Source: Gigaspora margarita
Taxonomy: Eukaryota; Glomeromycota; Glomeromycetes; Diversisporales; Gigasporaceae
Assembly (NCBI GenBank): GCA_009809945.1
Contig: WTPW01000433.1
Location: 260,164-324,163 of the forward strand
DNA length: 64,000 bases
Direction: 5' to 3'
Shown: positions 36,075 through 46,328 of the stretch, one piece after another
Layout of the letters: every line of letters begins with the position of its first letter
Numbering within the stretch: the stretch's first letter is position 1
Position numbers and translations under genes: made by a program
The notes under the pieces: generated by a model
What the model was told of the DNA's origin: nothing
Databases searched by the model: none
Seen by the model: only the letters and a program-made list of their open reading frames with translations

Positions 36075-36359
36075 TGCATTATCATTATGTGATTTAAAGT
36101 TTATGGATATAGAAAATTGGCGAACACTATATGCACAATGACCAAATGACCAAATGACCTTCAAATGACCCTGGTCATTTGCAAATAACCATGGTTATTT
36201 GGTCACGAGTCATTTGCAAATGACCCAAAATCCAGATGACTTATAATGACTGGTCATTTTAGGGTCATTTGAGGTCATTTGAAAAATTTGCAAATGACTA
36301 GGTTTTTTACCATCACTGGTAGCAATGCATCGCACTAGTAATAAAAGATAATTAACATA

Positions 36360-36790
36360 AGTTTATTAGAATTAGGATGCAAAAATTATTTAACAAATAA
36401 AAGAAAAGATAATTTATCATTATTGCTATTCACATGTTACAAGTATATGATATTTTATATAAGTGAATATTTTATCACACTATCCTATAGGACTAGAAAT
36501 ACCAGTCTAAAAAAATTTTGCTCATTATGTGGTTCTATTAAAAAAGATTTTGTTAGAAAAAACATTTTGCTATTAGTTAGGGTTAGAGTGTTGCTAATAG
36601 GTTGGGTTAGAAGGTATTTTATACCAAAATTTTGCAAGAAAAACTTTTAATTAGTATGCAGAAGGCAGTTTCATAGATGAAATTCGTATTATGAGTAATT
36701 TTTCATTTATTTTTGTTTCTTGAACTTTTTCACATTACACTTTATCTTGAAATCTGATTGGCTAATGAAATTGTTTAGATTGGTATTTTA
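36360..36790. mobile_element. Telomere-motif MITE-like block
   Basis: The block shows the shared order: GTTAGGGTTAGAGTG, AAAATTTTGCAAGAAAAAC, AGTTTCATAGATGAAATTC, then TCACATTACACTTTATCTTG and a TCTGATTGGCTAA end. Exact ends were not found. A 75-codon frame at 36423-36650 lies within it and is not supported as a gene. Confidence 0.5.
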
Positions 36791-37604
36791 AATACTGTTA
36801 TACAATCCTCTAAATTGAACTTATACTCTATTTCACTATGCTCTAGGCATTTTTCCAATAAATATTAGATTTCAGAATTTTGACAGGTTTCAGTTTTTTG
36901 CCAATTTTTGGACATTTCACCAGTTTCAGATATTTCACCAGTTTTGCCAATTTCAGAATTATCAGATTTTAGGCTTTGAGGTAAAACATATATCACCCTA
37001 TTTTAGAAATTTCGCCTGGGCAAAATATATAATTTTTTGCCCGCAACACTAATCCAGTTAATAGCCCATAGATTGATTTTTCTAAGAGCTATTCCCAGAG
37101 GGGACAGTGGTTAGCATTAGTGTGTAATTGGTCTGATTGCCCACACAGGCAACTATAGGTATATGTACTGTGCTTGGATCATTGTTTGCAGGTTGTGAAG
37201 ATATAGAATTGGATCTGAGCTGGGATATTAAATATTTTTGGACTGAGTGAACTTGGAGCAGTAGGGTTTCTATAGCTGTTCATATATTGAGTCAGAGATT
37301 TAGAGAAGAGCTTGTATTATAATCTGTGAAGCTACTATTGTAGAAAGGTTAAATGGGTGGAGATGTAAATCTTGGATAAGGTATGATGGGATCAACCCTT
37401 TAAGAGTAGTGTTAAGGTAGTAGGGGGCAAATATGGAGGGTTGTGTTGTTACTTTGATTCATGCTATTCCTGCCATATCAATCTCTTATCTATTTCTTTT
37501 TGATATACCTTATATGCAGGAGCTGCTGATAAAGGCAAATCTGACATTTTGGGTGCAGTAATCTCGTGACCTACATGATACACAATTTGATTAGGGTATA
37601 TCAG

Positions 37605-37969
37605 CAGGGGTAACACAACGCCCTAGCTCTCCCACAAAAAATTGTACCCCGTAATTTTACCAATCGAATTTTAAGATCAGGTGTAACGTAAAAATCGAAG
37701 CAAACTCATTTTTTACAAAAAAACAGGGATAGCTCTAAATTTTATTAGGAAACCATCTACTGCGTCCTAATTAAAAATGTTCCTCGTGAAATTTTACTCT
37801 TAGCCACACTATAGCCACTATATTTTTCTAACATTAACCCTAATTTTCTAACACGGTTTTCTTAGCTTTAATATTACACGTAATTTTTTTACATAGAAAA
37901 CAAAACACGTTGTTTTGACTATCATGTTACACCTGATCCTAAATTTTGATTCTAAGATGGGTAACACTG
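37605..37969. mobile_element. Telomere-motif MITE upstream of the F-box gene
   Basis: GATCAGGTGTAACGTAAAAAT at the left faces TTACACCTGATCCTAAATTT at the right, with ends near CAGGGGTAACAC and GGGTAACACTG. A TAACATTAACCCTAA motif lies inside. It ends ~120 bp before the F-box start. The upstream region of the decayed F-box copy (43740-43860) appears to lack it. Confidence 0.6.
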
Positions 37970-37999
37970 TAAGAAAATACTCACAATCTGTTGTACACC

Positions 38000-38007
38000 T
38001 ATAAATA
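38000..38007 (+). promoter_or_regulatory. Possible TATA element of the F-box gene
   Basis: TATAAATA lies about 85 bp before the start codon. The decayed copy has a similarly placed TATATAAATAC near 43797. In sequence this AT-rich the match is weak evidence. Confidence 0.3.
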
Positions 38008-38091
38008 TTACACAGAAGAACATATCATACATATATACTACAATATGTACCGGACTTAACCCTTTTCTCGTTAATATAGCACAAGTAATTA

Positions 38092-39582
38092 ATGGCATCA
38101 AAAATGTTTATGGGCGATATGCCCGAATTAATGGAAATTATTCTAAATAATTTAAACACCGAGTTTTATTCCTTATACTCGTGTGCACTTGTGAGCCGAC
38201 ATTGGTGTAAAATGTCAATTCCCATTCTTTGGCAAGATCCATTTTCAATCGACCGTAATTCGTCATTCATTTCTCAATACTTTTCATCTCTTGACGAAAA
38301 CGACAAAGTTATTTTGAGAGCATATGGAATTAATGGAAGATATTCAAAAACATTATTTAATTATGCAAAATTTTTAAAGATTTTTGATTTATCCAGTCTA
38401 GAAACGAATGTTAGAAAATGGATGGATATCCAACTTACTGATTCAAAACCACACATATCATCAATATATCGCATAATTAATTTATTATTTAAATTATTTG
38501 TTGAGAGTGGGGCCACTTTGCACAAATTAGATTTATATTTTTCTGATTATGAAATCAATCCAGAGATATTCTACTCATTAGGGCGAAATGAACAATTTTT
38601 CTCACAACTTCAAGATTTATCTTTGGGTCTGATATCAGATTTAAACACCGAGAATGTTACCGCATTATTAAAAATCTTGACAAAAAATGCTACAAAAATT
38701 AATACTCTGAAATTTGATGAATTTTATTCTGATTATGAGCCGCAATTACTTCATGCTCTCATATGCATTATTAAATCACAAGAGCAACTTAAGCATTTTA
38801 GCTTAATCGGTGGAGAAGTATATCCAACGGAATTTCATGGCATCATTTCAGCTTTAGAGAGTCAAAAAAATACATTAAAGGAAGTTTTAATAGCTTTTTG
38901 TGCCTTTAGCACGGAATTCAAAGTATTAACGAACTGTAAAAATCTAGAAATTTTTCGTATCAAATATTGTGATAATTTGAAAATATTAGAAACAAGCCTC
39001 AATGCTTTAGAAGTTTCTAACAACTCGATTGATGCATCAAGTATAGTACAAATTTTTCAAAAATCTGGAACGTTATTACAACGACTTAGTCTTGTATCAG
39101 AATATGAACGAATTCGGGAAGAACCGTTATTGCTAGAAACGCTTAAGTCCTTCTGCCCAAATATTACATATCTCAGCATTGGAAATGTTGGATTTTCCAC
39201 ACAATATCTAGAGCTTATTAGTAATTTACAAAAACTTCAATTTCTCACGTTTTGTAGTGCTGAAATACTAAAAGATGATCCAGAAATGGTAGCGCAGTTT
39301 GCAAAACTATTGCCGTTAACATTGCAATATCTTAACTTAAGTTATTCTTGCATGGAACCATATATTGATATTTTACTCAATAATTGTTATGCACCTTTAA
39401 AATACCTGTTAATTGAATGCATTGATGATGAGAGAAAAGCTAAAGCATTAACCGAATTCTGCGTACGAAAAAAGACTTTGAATTATGTTGGTATATGCGT
39501 AGATTTGGATGATAACATTAAAAAAAAAGTGGAAGAATATGTTACATTGATGCCATATGGTCGTATTGTTGTTAATTGTTAA
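38092..39582 (+). CDS. F-box protein with leucine-rich repeat-like region (496 aa)
   Basis: F-box proteins link substrates to SCF ubiquitin ligases by binding Skp1 through the N-terminal F-box. Here residues about 9-50 form the F-box: MPELMEIILNNLN, then LYSCALVSRHWCKMSIPILW, then DPF. The rest is a long Leu-rich solenoid-like region with repeated L-x-x-L-x-L patterns (for example LQYLNLSYSC, LQFLTFCSAEIL), typical of the greatly expanded fungal F-box/LRR family. The gene is a single uninterrupted exon, and the chosen ATG is the first in frame, directly before the F-box. AATAAA signals follow at 39681 and 39698. A partial, decayed copy of this gene, including its upstream region, lies 5.8 kb downstream (43745-44622). 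The substrate is unknown. A MITE sits just upstream. Confidence 0.9.
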   Translation: MASKMFMGDMPELMEIILNNLNTEFYSLYSCALVSRHWCKMSIPILWQDPFSIDRNSSFISQYFSSLDENDKVILRAYGINGRYSKTLFNYAKFLKIFDLSSLETNVRKWMDIQLTDSKPHISSIYRIINLLFKLFVESGATLHKLDLYFSDYEINPEIFYSLGRNEQFFSQLQDLSLGLISDLNTENVTALLKILTKNATKINTLKFDEFYSDYEPQLLHALICIIKSQEQLKHFSLIGGEVYPTEFHGIISALESQKNTLKEVLIAFCAFSTEFKVLTNCKNLEIFRIKYCDNLKILETSLNALEVSNNSIDASSIVQIFQKSGTLLQRLSLVSEYERIREEPLLLETLKSFCPNITYLSIGNVGFSTQYLELISNLQKLQFLTFCSAEILKDDPEMVAQFAKLLPLTLQYLNLSYSCMEPYIDILLNNCYAPLKYLLIECIDDERKAKALTEFCVRKKTLNYVGICVDLDDNIKKKVEEYVTLMPYGRIVVNC

Positions 39583-39878
39583 TTTCTACATGTAAATTCC
39601 TTTTATAATTAATTTCTAGGCAAGCTTTAAAACAATTATTTAAACAATTTTAAAAATTATGATATTTTAATACACATATAAATAAAACTGTACATCAATA
39701 AATTTAGTATAATTGTTAAAATACTTCAGCGTATAATAGTTAAATATATTTAAATTAGTTCTCTAAGAATTAATGGTTAACAAATGAAAATGCTTATCCT
39801 AATCTCAGTTTTAGTGATAGTATTATACGGTCAGGCGTTTCTACATGCAACCTTTTAGGACTTTAATTCTGATCAAAA
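39583..39878. other. 3' flank of the F-box gene
   Basis: The stretch contains probable polyadenylation signals (AATAAA at 39681 and 39698) and no further feature. Confidence 0.4.
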
Positions 39879-40128
39879 TATGGGGTGAGTTGATAGAATT
39901 AAGCAAATTTTTTATGATAAAATTGTTTGAAACTTTGAGTAGAAATAATTTAACAAAAACTTAGTCAAATATGATAAAAATTTTTTAAAATTAATTTTAT
40001 GGATTTATAGAATTAGTTTAAAAAAAATTTTATCAAATTTGATCAAGATTTTGTTAAGTTGTTTAGATTTAAAATTTTAAAAAACTTTACCAAAAATAAA
40101 TAGCTTGATTTCTATTCACTCACCCATA
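39879..40128. mobile_element. MITE with TGGGGTGAGT ends and TA duplication
   Basis: The element is 39881-40126. Inverted similarity extends over most of its length: TGGGGTGAGTTGATAGAA against TGGGTGAGTGAATAGAA, and AACAAAAACTTAGTCAAAT mirrored. TA lies on both sides. Confidence 0.65.
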
Positions 40129-40512
40129 TGTTTACAGTATAACGGTTCTCAATTTTCTCATTGATTTTAAGTTCAAACTGCCGAAAAGTCCAGTCTTATG
40201 AATTGCATTCAGGAAAGCTTGACCGTATTTTATATGGAAAAAATATTATACTTAATAAAATTCGTTTTATTATTCTAGCGTATATGTTTAATAGAATATG
40301 AATATAACGAAAATACTGATTCTTGTAATTCGATTTAAAACAAATTCTAATTACAAGGGCTTCATTGATTATTTGCAGGGACACCATCATTAGAGTAGAT
40401 TCTATAATATATACATCTATATTAATTTTTAACTAGGAAATTCTAAACCTCTTAAATTCCGTTCCCAATTACAAGGAGTTTTATGCATATATATACTATA
40501 TGGTTTTTTAGT

Positions 40513-40653
40513 TACCGTAAAAGGTCATATACAAGATCTCCCCATGTATCATACCCACTCTCATTTTTTCAAATTATTTTCTTTTTTTTTATTAATTAAT
40601 TTTTTTGATAGAATGTAGGAAACTCGGGTCTTGTATATGACCTTTTTACGGTA
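40513..40653. mobile_element. 137-bp MITE with CCGTAAAAGGTC ends and TA duplication
   Basis: The element is 40515-40651. CCGTAAAAGGTCATATACAA pairs with the reverse of TTGTATATGACC plus TTTTTACGG at the right. TA flanks both ends, a stowaway-like layout of the Tc1/mariner superfamily. Confidence 0.8.
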
Positions 40654-40934
40654 CTTATGAAGCACTAAAAGTCTTTTTACTGATTAAGTACATTTCACGG
40701 CCCACAATATGTTGTACGACTCATACAGGAGGGTCACCAAAGTTCCGGGTCAGGATACGTCTCATAGGACGACATTCGTATGATTGGCTAAGTTTGGTAG
40801 ATCTACCCAGAGTTGTACATGGACATGGACTGTCCATGTCCATGGGCATGTCCATATAAATAAACCTATATCCAAATTATAATAACAAATTTATACAAAT
40901 ATCTATACATGTTACAGCTGTATCATGATTATCT

Positions 40935-41095
40935 AGTGCACCTACAAACCGGATTCGAACCAGACTTTAGTCAAGTCTGAGTCTGGTTCGATTTTCAAAC
41001 CAGGCTTGGACTTTTATATTCAGACTTTTTAGTCAAGTCCGAGTTCGGTCTGGGTCTGGCCTGAAGTCTGCAAACTGGTCCGAGTTCGAATATAT
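40935..41095. mobile_element. Left end of a further hAT-like element nested inside
   Basis: TAGTGCACCTACAAACCGG begins the stretch, followed by about eight CAGACTT/AAGTCTG and GGTTCGAA-type repeats. A few related motifs (GCTTGGACCAGTCC near 42605) may be the matching right side, but the right terminus was not found, so nesting is inferred. Confidence 0.45.
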
Positions 41096-41104
41096 TTATA
41101 TGTA

Positions 41105-42585
41105 TTTTTTGGCGCTCAACAAGTTTACTTAGTGCTTGTAGTTAGAATTAATTAGTAAAATTTTATGAATTATAAGATTTTATAGAATTTTATTAATAAA
41201 ATTTTATAAAATCTTATAATTCGCAAATTTTTATTAATTAATTCTAACTTAGTGCACTAAGTAAACTTATTTAGCACCTAAAAAATACATCAAATCGGCA
41301 AAATTATTTTTATTTTACTTGAAATTTAAAGGATACTTGCATAATTTTAGATTTTTGATCAAAAAAGTCAAATTTAAGCATTTTTTTCCAAATTTCAAGT
41401 AAAATAAAAAATTTACTTTCAGCCGATTTAATGTATTTTAGGTGCTGAACATGTTTACTTAGTGCATTAAGTTAGAATTAATTAGTGAAATCTTGTGAAT
41501 CATAAGATTTTATAGAATTTTATTAATAGAATTCTATGAAATCTTATGATTCACAAATATTTATTAATTAATTCTAACTTTAAAGCACTAAGGAAACTTT
41601 TGTTCAGCACCTATAAATACATTAAATCAGCTGAGTTTTTTTTATTTTGCTTGAAATTTGGAGAAAAGATGCTTAAATTTGACTTGTTTGATCAAAAATC
41701 CAAAATTATGCATCTATTCTCTAAATTTCAGGTAAAATAAAAATAATTCTGTTGATATGATGAATTTTAGGTGTTGAACAAGTTTAATTTGTTCAAGAAG
41801 TTAGAAATAATTAATAAAAATTTGTGAATCATAAGGTTTTATAAAATTTTATTAATAAAATTCTATAAAATCTTATAAGTCACAAATTCTTATTAATTAA
41901 TTCTAACTTCTTGCACTAAGTAAACTTATTCAACACCTAAAATTACATCACATCGACAGAATTATTTTTATTTTACTTGAAATTTAGAGAATAGATGCAT
42001 AATTTTGGATTTTTGATCATAAATGTCAAATTTGTGCATATTTTCTCCAAATTTCAAGCAAAATAAAAAAAATTGGCCAATTTAATGTATTTATATGTGT
42101 TGAACAAGTTTGATTAGTGCATAAAATTAGAATTAATTAATAAAAATTTGTGAATCATAAGATTTCATAGAATTCTGTTAATAAAACCCTATAAAATTTA
42201 TATTTCACAAGATTTCACTAATTAATTCTAACTTAATGCACTAAGTAAACATATTTAACATCTAAATATACATTAAATTGGCCGAATGTTTTTATTTTAC
42301 TTGAATTTTGAAAAAAGATACGTAAATTTGACTTTTTTGATCAAAAATCCAACATTATGCATCTATCCTTTAAATTTAAGTAAAATAAAAATAATTCTGC
42401 TAATTTGATGTATTTTTTAGGTGCTAAATAAGTTATTTAGTGTAATAAGTTAGAATTAATTAATAAAAATTTGTGAATTATAAGATTTTATAAAATTTCA
42501 TTAATAAAATTCTATAAAATCTTATAATTCATAAAATTTTACTAATTAATTCTAACTACATGCACTAAGTAAACTTGTTGAGCAT
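41105..42585. repeat. Palindromic satellite: ~320-bp period of two alternating palindromes
   Basis: Palindrome type 1 (~165 bp) is bounded by AACAAGTTTACTTAGTGC and its inverse and centred on TTTTATTAATAAAATT. Type 2 (~155 bp) is bounded by TACATCAAATCGGC and its inverse and centred on TTTTTGATCAAAAA. They alternate about four and a half times. Each type is a potential long hairpin or cruciform. The same design is inside the hAT-like element at 13959-16756. Confidence 0.85.
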
Positions 42586-42874
42586 CAAAAAATATATATA
42601 AATATATTTAAGCTTGGACCAGTCCATTGTCAGAAAGAAAATTAGTATATTTGCAGATATATAATTTTAGCCAATAATATGCTTGGACATTTGGTATATA
42701 TTTGGACATTGTCCATGGACATTTGTCCATGTCCAAAGATTGGATTGGACATTTGTCCATGTACAATATTGATCATTGGCAATTATATGAACTGGACCTT
42801 TGAGCATTGTCCATGGACTGTCCATGTTCAATAATTTGCTTGGACATATGTCCATTTACAACACTGGATCTACT

Positions 42875-43744
42875 TGTGATTTCCCATGATAATTAACCAA
42901 TTAAATCAATCAAAAATTAATTTTGCAAGTAAACTTTTATTATTATTATTATTAGCAAACTTTTATGTTTAATTTTATATTCAAACTGCAATTTTATTCT
43001 ATTTTCAATCATTACAATCCCTACTAGAGATGCACCATACCCTATTTCATATAATCAATGAAACAATACCGCCCATATATACTTTATTAATCTGCTACTA
43101 AAGTAAACACAAAGCACAATTATAACTGTCTACCCAATGATTAAACTCTGTAATTTTAATTAATACGCAAGATATATAGTAAGTATTAAGTTAAAGTAAC
43201 ATACATATGGTAATTTGCGTCATATTTTTCAAGATCTAAAACTTACATCTAATGTCTCAATCAGCTTTTTTAGTTGACTATTTTTAGCATTTAAGCTTTA
43301 TATATGGCTAGTATAGTAATGAATAGCAGAATATTTGCTTCTAAATGAAGTTCTCAGGGATGTTGATTATTTTTTGATTATTTTGAATAATAATACAAAT
43401 GTTCTTTCGAAACTAGTGATGGTCTTTATCATGATATTTTATTAGTGAAATGTTACATTCCCAAAATGTACTTTAAACTGTATAAATAAGTTACTCAGGC
43501 ATTACCTGGGCAATTGATTTATGTCAGCAAATCAAAAGAATGTCAGCCTATGAGGAAACATCGGAGTGTATCAGAATTATGGTTGGCTGAAATGGAATCG
43601 ATCAATTTTGTCCAAAGATCATTAAAATTTTACTAATGAAATTATATTATTCATTAAGTAAAAAATGCCCAGTTGATAAATTTGTTATAGAACCTGCTCA
43701 CAACTAGGGCCAAACATGACTCAGAAATTTGGTTACCCTCCTGC
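42875..43744. other. AT-rich intergenic sequence, nothing recognised
   Basis: No element ends, repeats or frames could be supported. The last part may belong to the duplicated upstream region of the decayed F-box copy. Confidence 0.4.
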
Positions 43745-44622
43745 AAAAAATTTAGTTGTACACTTTCTATGTTACACAGATGAATATATCATATATATAT
43801 ATAAATACATGAAACAAGACTGTACTGGATTTAACACTTTCTTATTCAGCACAAGTAATTAATTGTATCAAAATTATTTATGGGCGATATGCCCAAATTA
43901 ATAGAAATTATTCCTTATACTCATGTGCACTTGTAAGTTGACATTGGTGTAAAATGTCAATTCCTATTTTTTGGCAAAATCTATTTTTAATCGATTGTAA
44001 TTTGTTATTCATTTCTCAATACTTTTCATCTCTTGATAAAAACGAAAATTTTGTTTTGAAAGTATGTAGAATTTATATAAAATTTTCAAAAACATTATTT
44101 AATTATGCAAAATTTTTAAAGGTTTTTAATTTATTCAGTCTAGAAACAAATATTAGAAAATGGATTGATTACCAACTTGCTAATTCAAAACCACACATAT
44201 CATCAATATATTATATAATTAATTTATTATTTAAATTATTTGTTGAGAGTGGGCCACTTTACACAAATTAAATTTATATTTTTCTGATTATGAAATTAAT
44301 CCAGAGATATTCTACTCATTAGGACGAAATGAACAATTTTTCTCATGACTTCAAGATTTATCTTTGGGCCTTATATCAGATTTAAATACTGGGAATGTTA
44401 CTGCATTATTAAAAATCTTGACAAAAAATGCTACAAAAATTAGTGCTCTGAAACTTTATAAATTTTATTCTGATTATGAGCCACAATTATATCATGCTTT
44501 CATATGCATTATTAAATCACAGGAGCAGAATTTCATGGCATTATTTTAGCTTTAGAGAGTCAAAAAAAGTCATTACAGGAAGTTTTAATTACTTGTTGTG
44601 CTTGTAGCACAGAATTCAAAGT
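43745..44622 (+). pseudogene. Decayed partial duplicate of the F-box gene
   Basis: The segment is collinear with the intact gene at 38092, starting in its upstream region (GTTGTACAC, then AGCACAAGTAATTAATT) and reaching about codon 280. The start codon is ATT. About 28 bp are missing in the F-box, one base is lost in the GAGAGTGGGCC stretch near 44253, and a TGA replaces a Gln codon near 44346. A 43-bp deletion follows GAGCA near 44526. Homology stops abruptly at GAATTCAAAGT (44622), where the T-rich element of 44.6-49.3 kb begins. The rest of the gene is absent here. It gives short open frames (43954-44271, 44364-44549) that are not genes. Confidence 0.88.
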
Positions 44623-45529
44623 TATAAAAATGTTCAGATTCAGTCTCTAATTTTTACAAACAAAATTCTCAAAATCTAGTAATCTAATTTGCATTGGATC
44701 AGAATTTTGGTAATTAATTTTTTCAAGTTTCTATTGATCAAATAAAAATTTTGTTCCTTATTAAATAAAATAAATCACTTATTGGATAGTTTAAAAATTA
44801 ATATAAAAACATATATTTTAAATAATTGGTTTGTAACTGTTATTTTTATAAAGATTAAAGATAAATATTTATTTAAATATTTCTTTTTACTTATTAAAAC
44901 AAGTTCTCTAACTCTTTACAATCAAATAAAAAAAATACTTCAAAGCTCTTTTCTTAGCAGTTTTTTTTAAATTATTTTATCACAAACTAAAATAAACATA
45001 TAAGAGAATAGCCAAGTTGGAACTAAAATTTTAGCATTATTTTCATTATTTTTTTGTTATTTTTTTCTTTTTTTTATTATTTTATTTTGTTTAATTCATT
45101 TTAATTTTATTTTTTAAATTATTTCATTTATTTTAAATAAATTTTTATTTATTTTAAATTATTTTTTTAATTTAATTTATTTTAATGTTATTTTAATTTT
45201 TTTTTATTTTATATTTCCATATAATGCAAAATAATGCATAGAGAGCTATTTTGAATTTTAGCCTAAATTAAGCTTAATTTAAACAAAAAATTTGAAACTA
45301 TGCTCCATAATTTATAGAGCAAATCTATTTGTAACTGCTGGTGACAAACCCGAATCATGTGCAACTAATCAAATTTACATATTACAAAACTTATAAAACC
45401 TGATATTAGTTCAGATCTGATTAATTTTTTTTAGTTCAGATCCAATCAAAAATGAATAATGAATTATATAGTTATTTTATTATATACAAGTTTAATTTAT
45501 TAATTATAAATGACAATGACATAATATAG

Positions 45530-45812
45530 TACCATAAATTACTGTAGGAAATACCCCATGATTGGTACCCCCTTGATTTATACTGGGTAAATTTCAAGGC
45601 TATTTGTTGTAATGTTTTGTAAGAGACCTGGGTACAAATCAAAGGCCAATTTACTAATAATAGTTTTTTTATTTATAGGCTAATATACACTCTTTACAAG
45701 ATACCCTATATAATATACCCCTACCGTACAAAATACCTGAGAGGTACAAACCAAATTTTGGTCACGTGAAATTTAAACCACTCAGGTATCTTACACAGAA
45801 ATTTACCATAAT
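45530..45812. mobile_element. MITE-like inverted-repeat segment
   Basis: CATAAATTACTGTAGGAAAT at the left resembles GGTAAATTTCTGTGTAAGAT on the opposite strand at the right, and a GAGTGG/GATTGG phrase follows on both. GGTAC-rich sequence lies inside. Ends and duplication are uncertain. Confidence 0.4.
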
Positions 45813-45859
45813 AATATAACCCAATATAACCCATGCGCCAATTTCATGCTCTAAATAAA

Positions 45860-46328
45860 AAAAAAACCAAGATCTTTTTATGCCCAAAATGTGAATACAC
45901 AAAGTATTTTGCAGTACTAATTAATCGATTTAAGCCTCAATATTAATTCGATAGATTTTTAGAAAAATCTATACGAACCTAAAGAAAAAAAAAAGTCAGA
46001 AATGAATAAAAACAAAAAAAAAACTTATCTCAAGATCAAAGTGCTATTCCCTATACTGATTCCACATTTTAGCAAAACCTACACAAGCCTAAAGATGAAA
46101 ACAAAAAAAGTCAGCGAAGTAAATAACTAACAAAAGGAAATAAAAAGGATAAATCTTACCCAATCCAAGACCAAAGTGTCTTTTTTAGTACTGATTCCAC
46201 ATTCTGACGAGGCTGATACAAGAAAAAGAAGTTAGTGAATAAAATTAATGAAAAAGTGTAAGAAATAAATCATATCTAATCCACCTAACAAAAACCAAAA
46301 TACTTCTAGTATTGATTTCATATTCTGG
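45860..46328 (+). repeat. Degenerate ~120-bp tandem repeats, interrupted by the Tc1-like transposon
   Basis: ACTGATTCCACATTCTGACG and AAAAGAAGTTAGTGAATAAA phrases recur about three times, and the array may continue after 48036. No coding frame. Confidence 0.55.

Larger units (their letters stand above)
34197..36326. mobile_element. hAT-like element with CAAATGACC subterminal repeats and perfect 8-bp duplication
   Basis: The element is 34205-36318 (2114 bp), with ends CAGTGACGGTAAA and CAGTGATGGTAAA (opposite strand). GTAGCAAT is duplicated exactly at 34197-34204 and 36319-36326. About ten copies of CAAATGACC or its inverse lie at 34212-34310 and again at 36135-36300. Repeats of this kind are where hAT transposases usually bind. 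The interior holds a hairpin (34325-34430), a T-run (34605-34750), a truncated pogo-like end (34463), a TA-flanked MITE (35232-35489) and an LTR-like block, but no transposase. Confidence 0.92.
33943..36339. mobile_element. Telomere-motif-type MITE split by a hAT-like element
   Basis: The termini CCAGTGCGATGCACCACC and CTAGTGCGATGCATTGCTAC (opposite strand) are inverted repeats separated by only ~280 bp once the hAT-like insertion is removed. The interior shares phrases with other members (GCGAAATTTTGTATTA, TGTTTTGATTA) but the TTAGGG motif is decayed. The target duplication is unclear. Confidence 0.65.
33489..37059. mobile_element. hAT-like element with TTTCTGAAA subterminal repeats and perfect 8-bp duplication
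   Basis: The element is 33497-37051, with ends TAGTGTTGTGGGCAAAA and TAGTGTTGCGGGCAAAA (opposite strand). ATCCAGTT is duplicated exactly at 33489-33496 and 37052-37059. Subterminal repeats of the type AAATTTCTGAAACCTGGCAA lie at 33515-33665, and inverted forms at 36870-36975. No transposase frame remains. It contains the MITE at 33943-36339 and another telomere-motif block at 36360-36790. Confidence 0.9.
33320..37450 (-). mobile_element. 5'-truncated LINE fragment, split by nested elements
   Basis: Two pieces, 33320-33496 and 37052-about 37450, are collinear with the 3' region of the LINE at 50262-59194. Matches include AAGGTGAGGTATTGTTTAT near the tail, CCTACTAAAGTGGTCAAGAC, ATTGATTTTTCTAAGAGCT, and a drifting stretch to about 37430. 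The intervening 3.55 kb is a hAT-like element with its own insertions. The coding part is too decayed to read. Confidence 0.7.
40800..42874. mobile_element. hAT-like element with TGGACATGTCCA subterminal repeats and 8-bp duplication
   Basis: The element is 40808-42866, with ends CAGAGTTGTACATGGACA and CAGTGTTGTAAATGGACA (opposite strand). The flanks GATCTACC (40800-40807) and GATCTACT (42867-42874) match at 7 of 8. TGGACATGTCCA-type repeats lie at 40817-40855 and 42685-42860. The interior contains a second terminus-like cluster (40935-41095) and a palindromic satellite (41105-42585). A 62-codon frame at 42667-42855 is made of the repeats and is not a gene. Confidence 0.88.

Noticed and set aside
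40935-41095. GGTTCGAATCC-like motif resembling a tRNA box B on the minus strand
   Set aside because: It is one of several subterminal repeats in a hAT-like end; there is no box A or tRNA fold.
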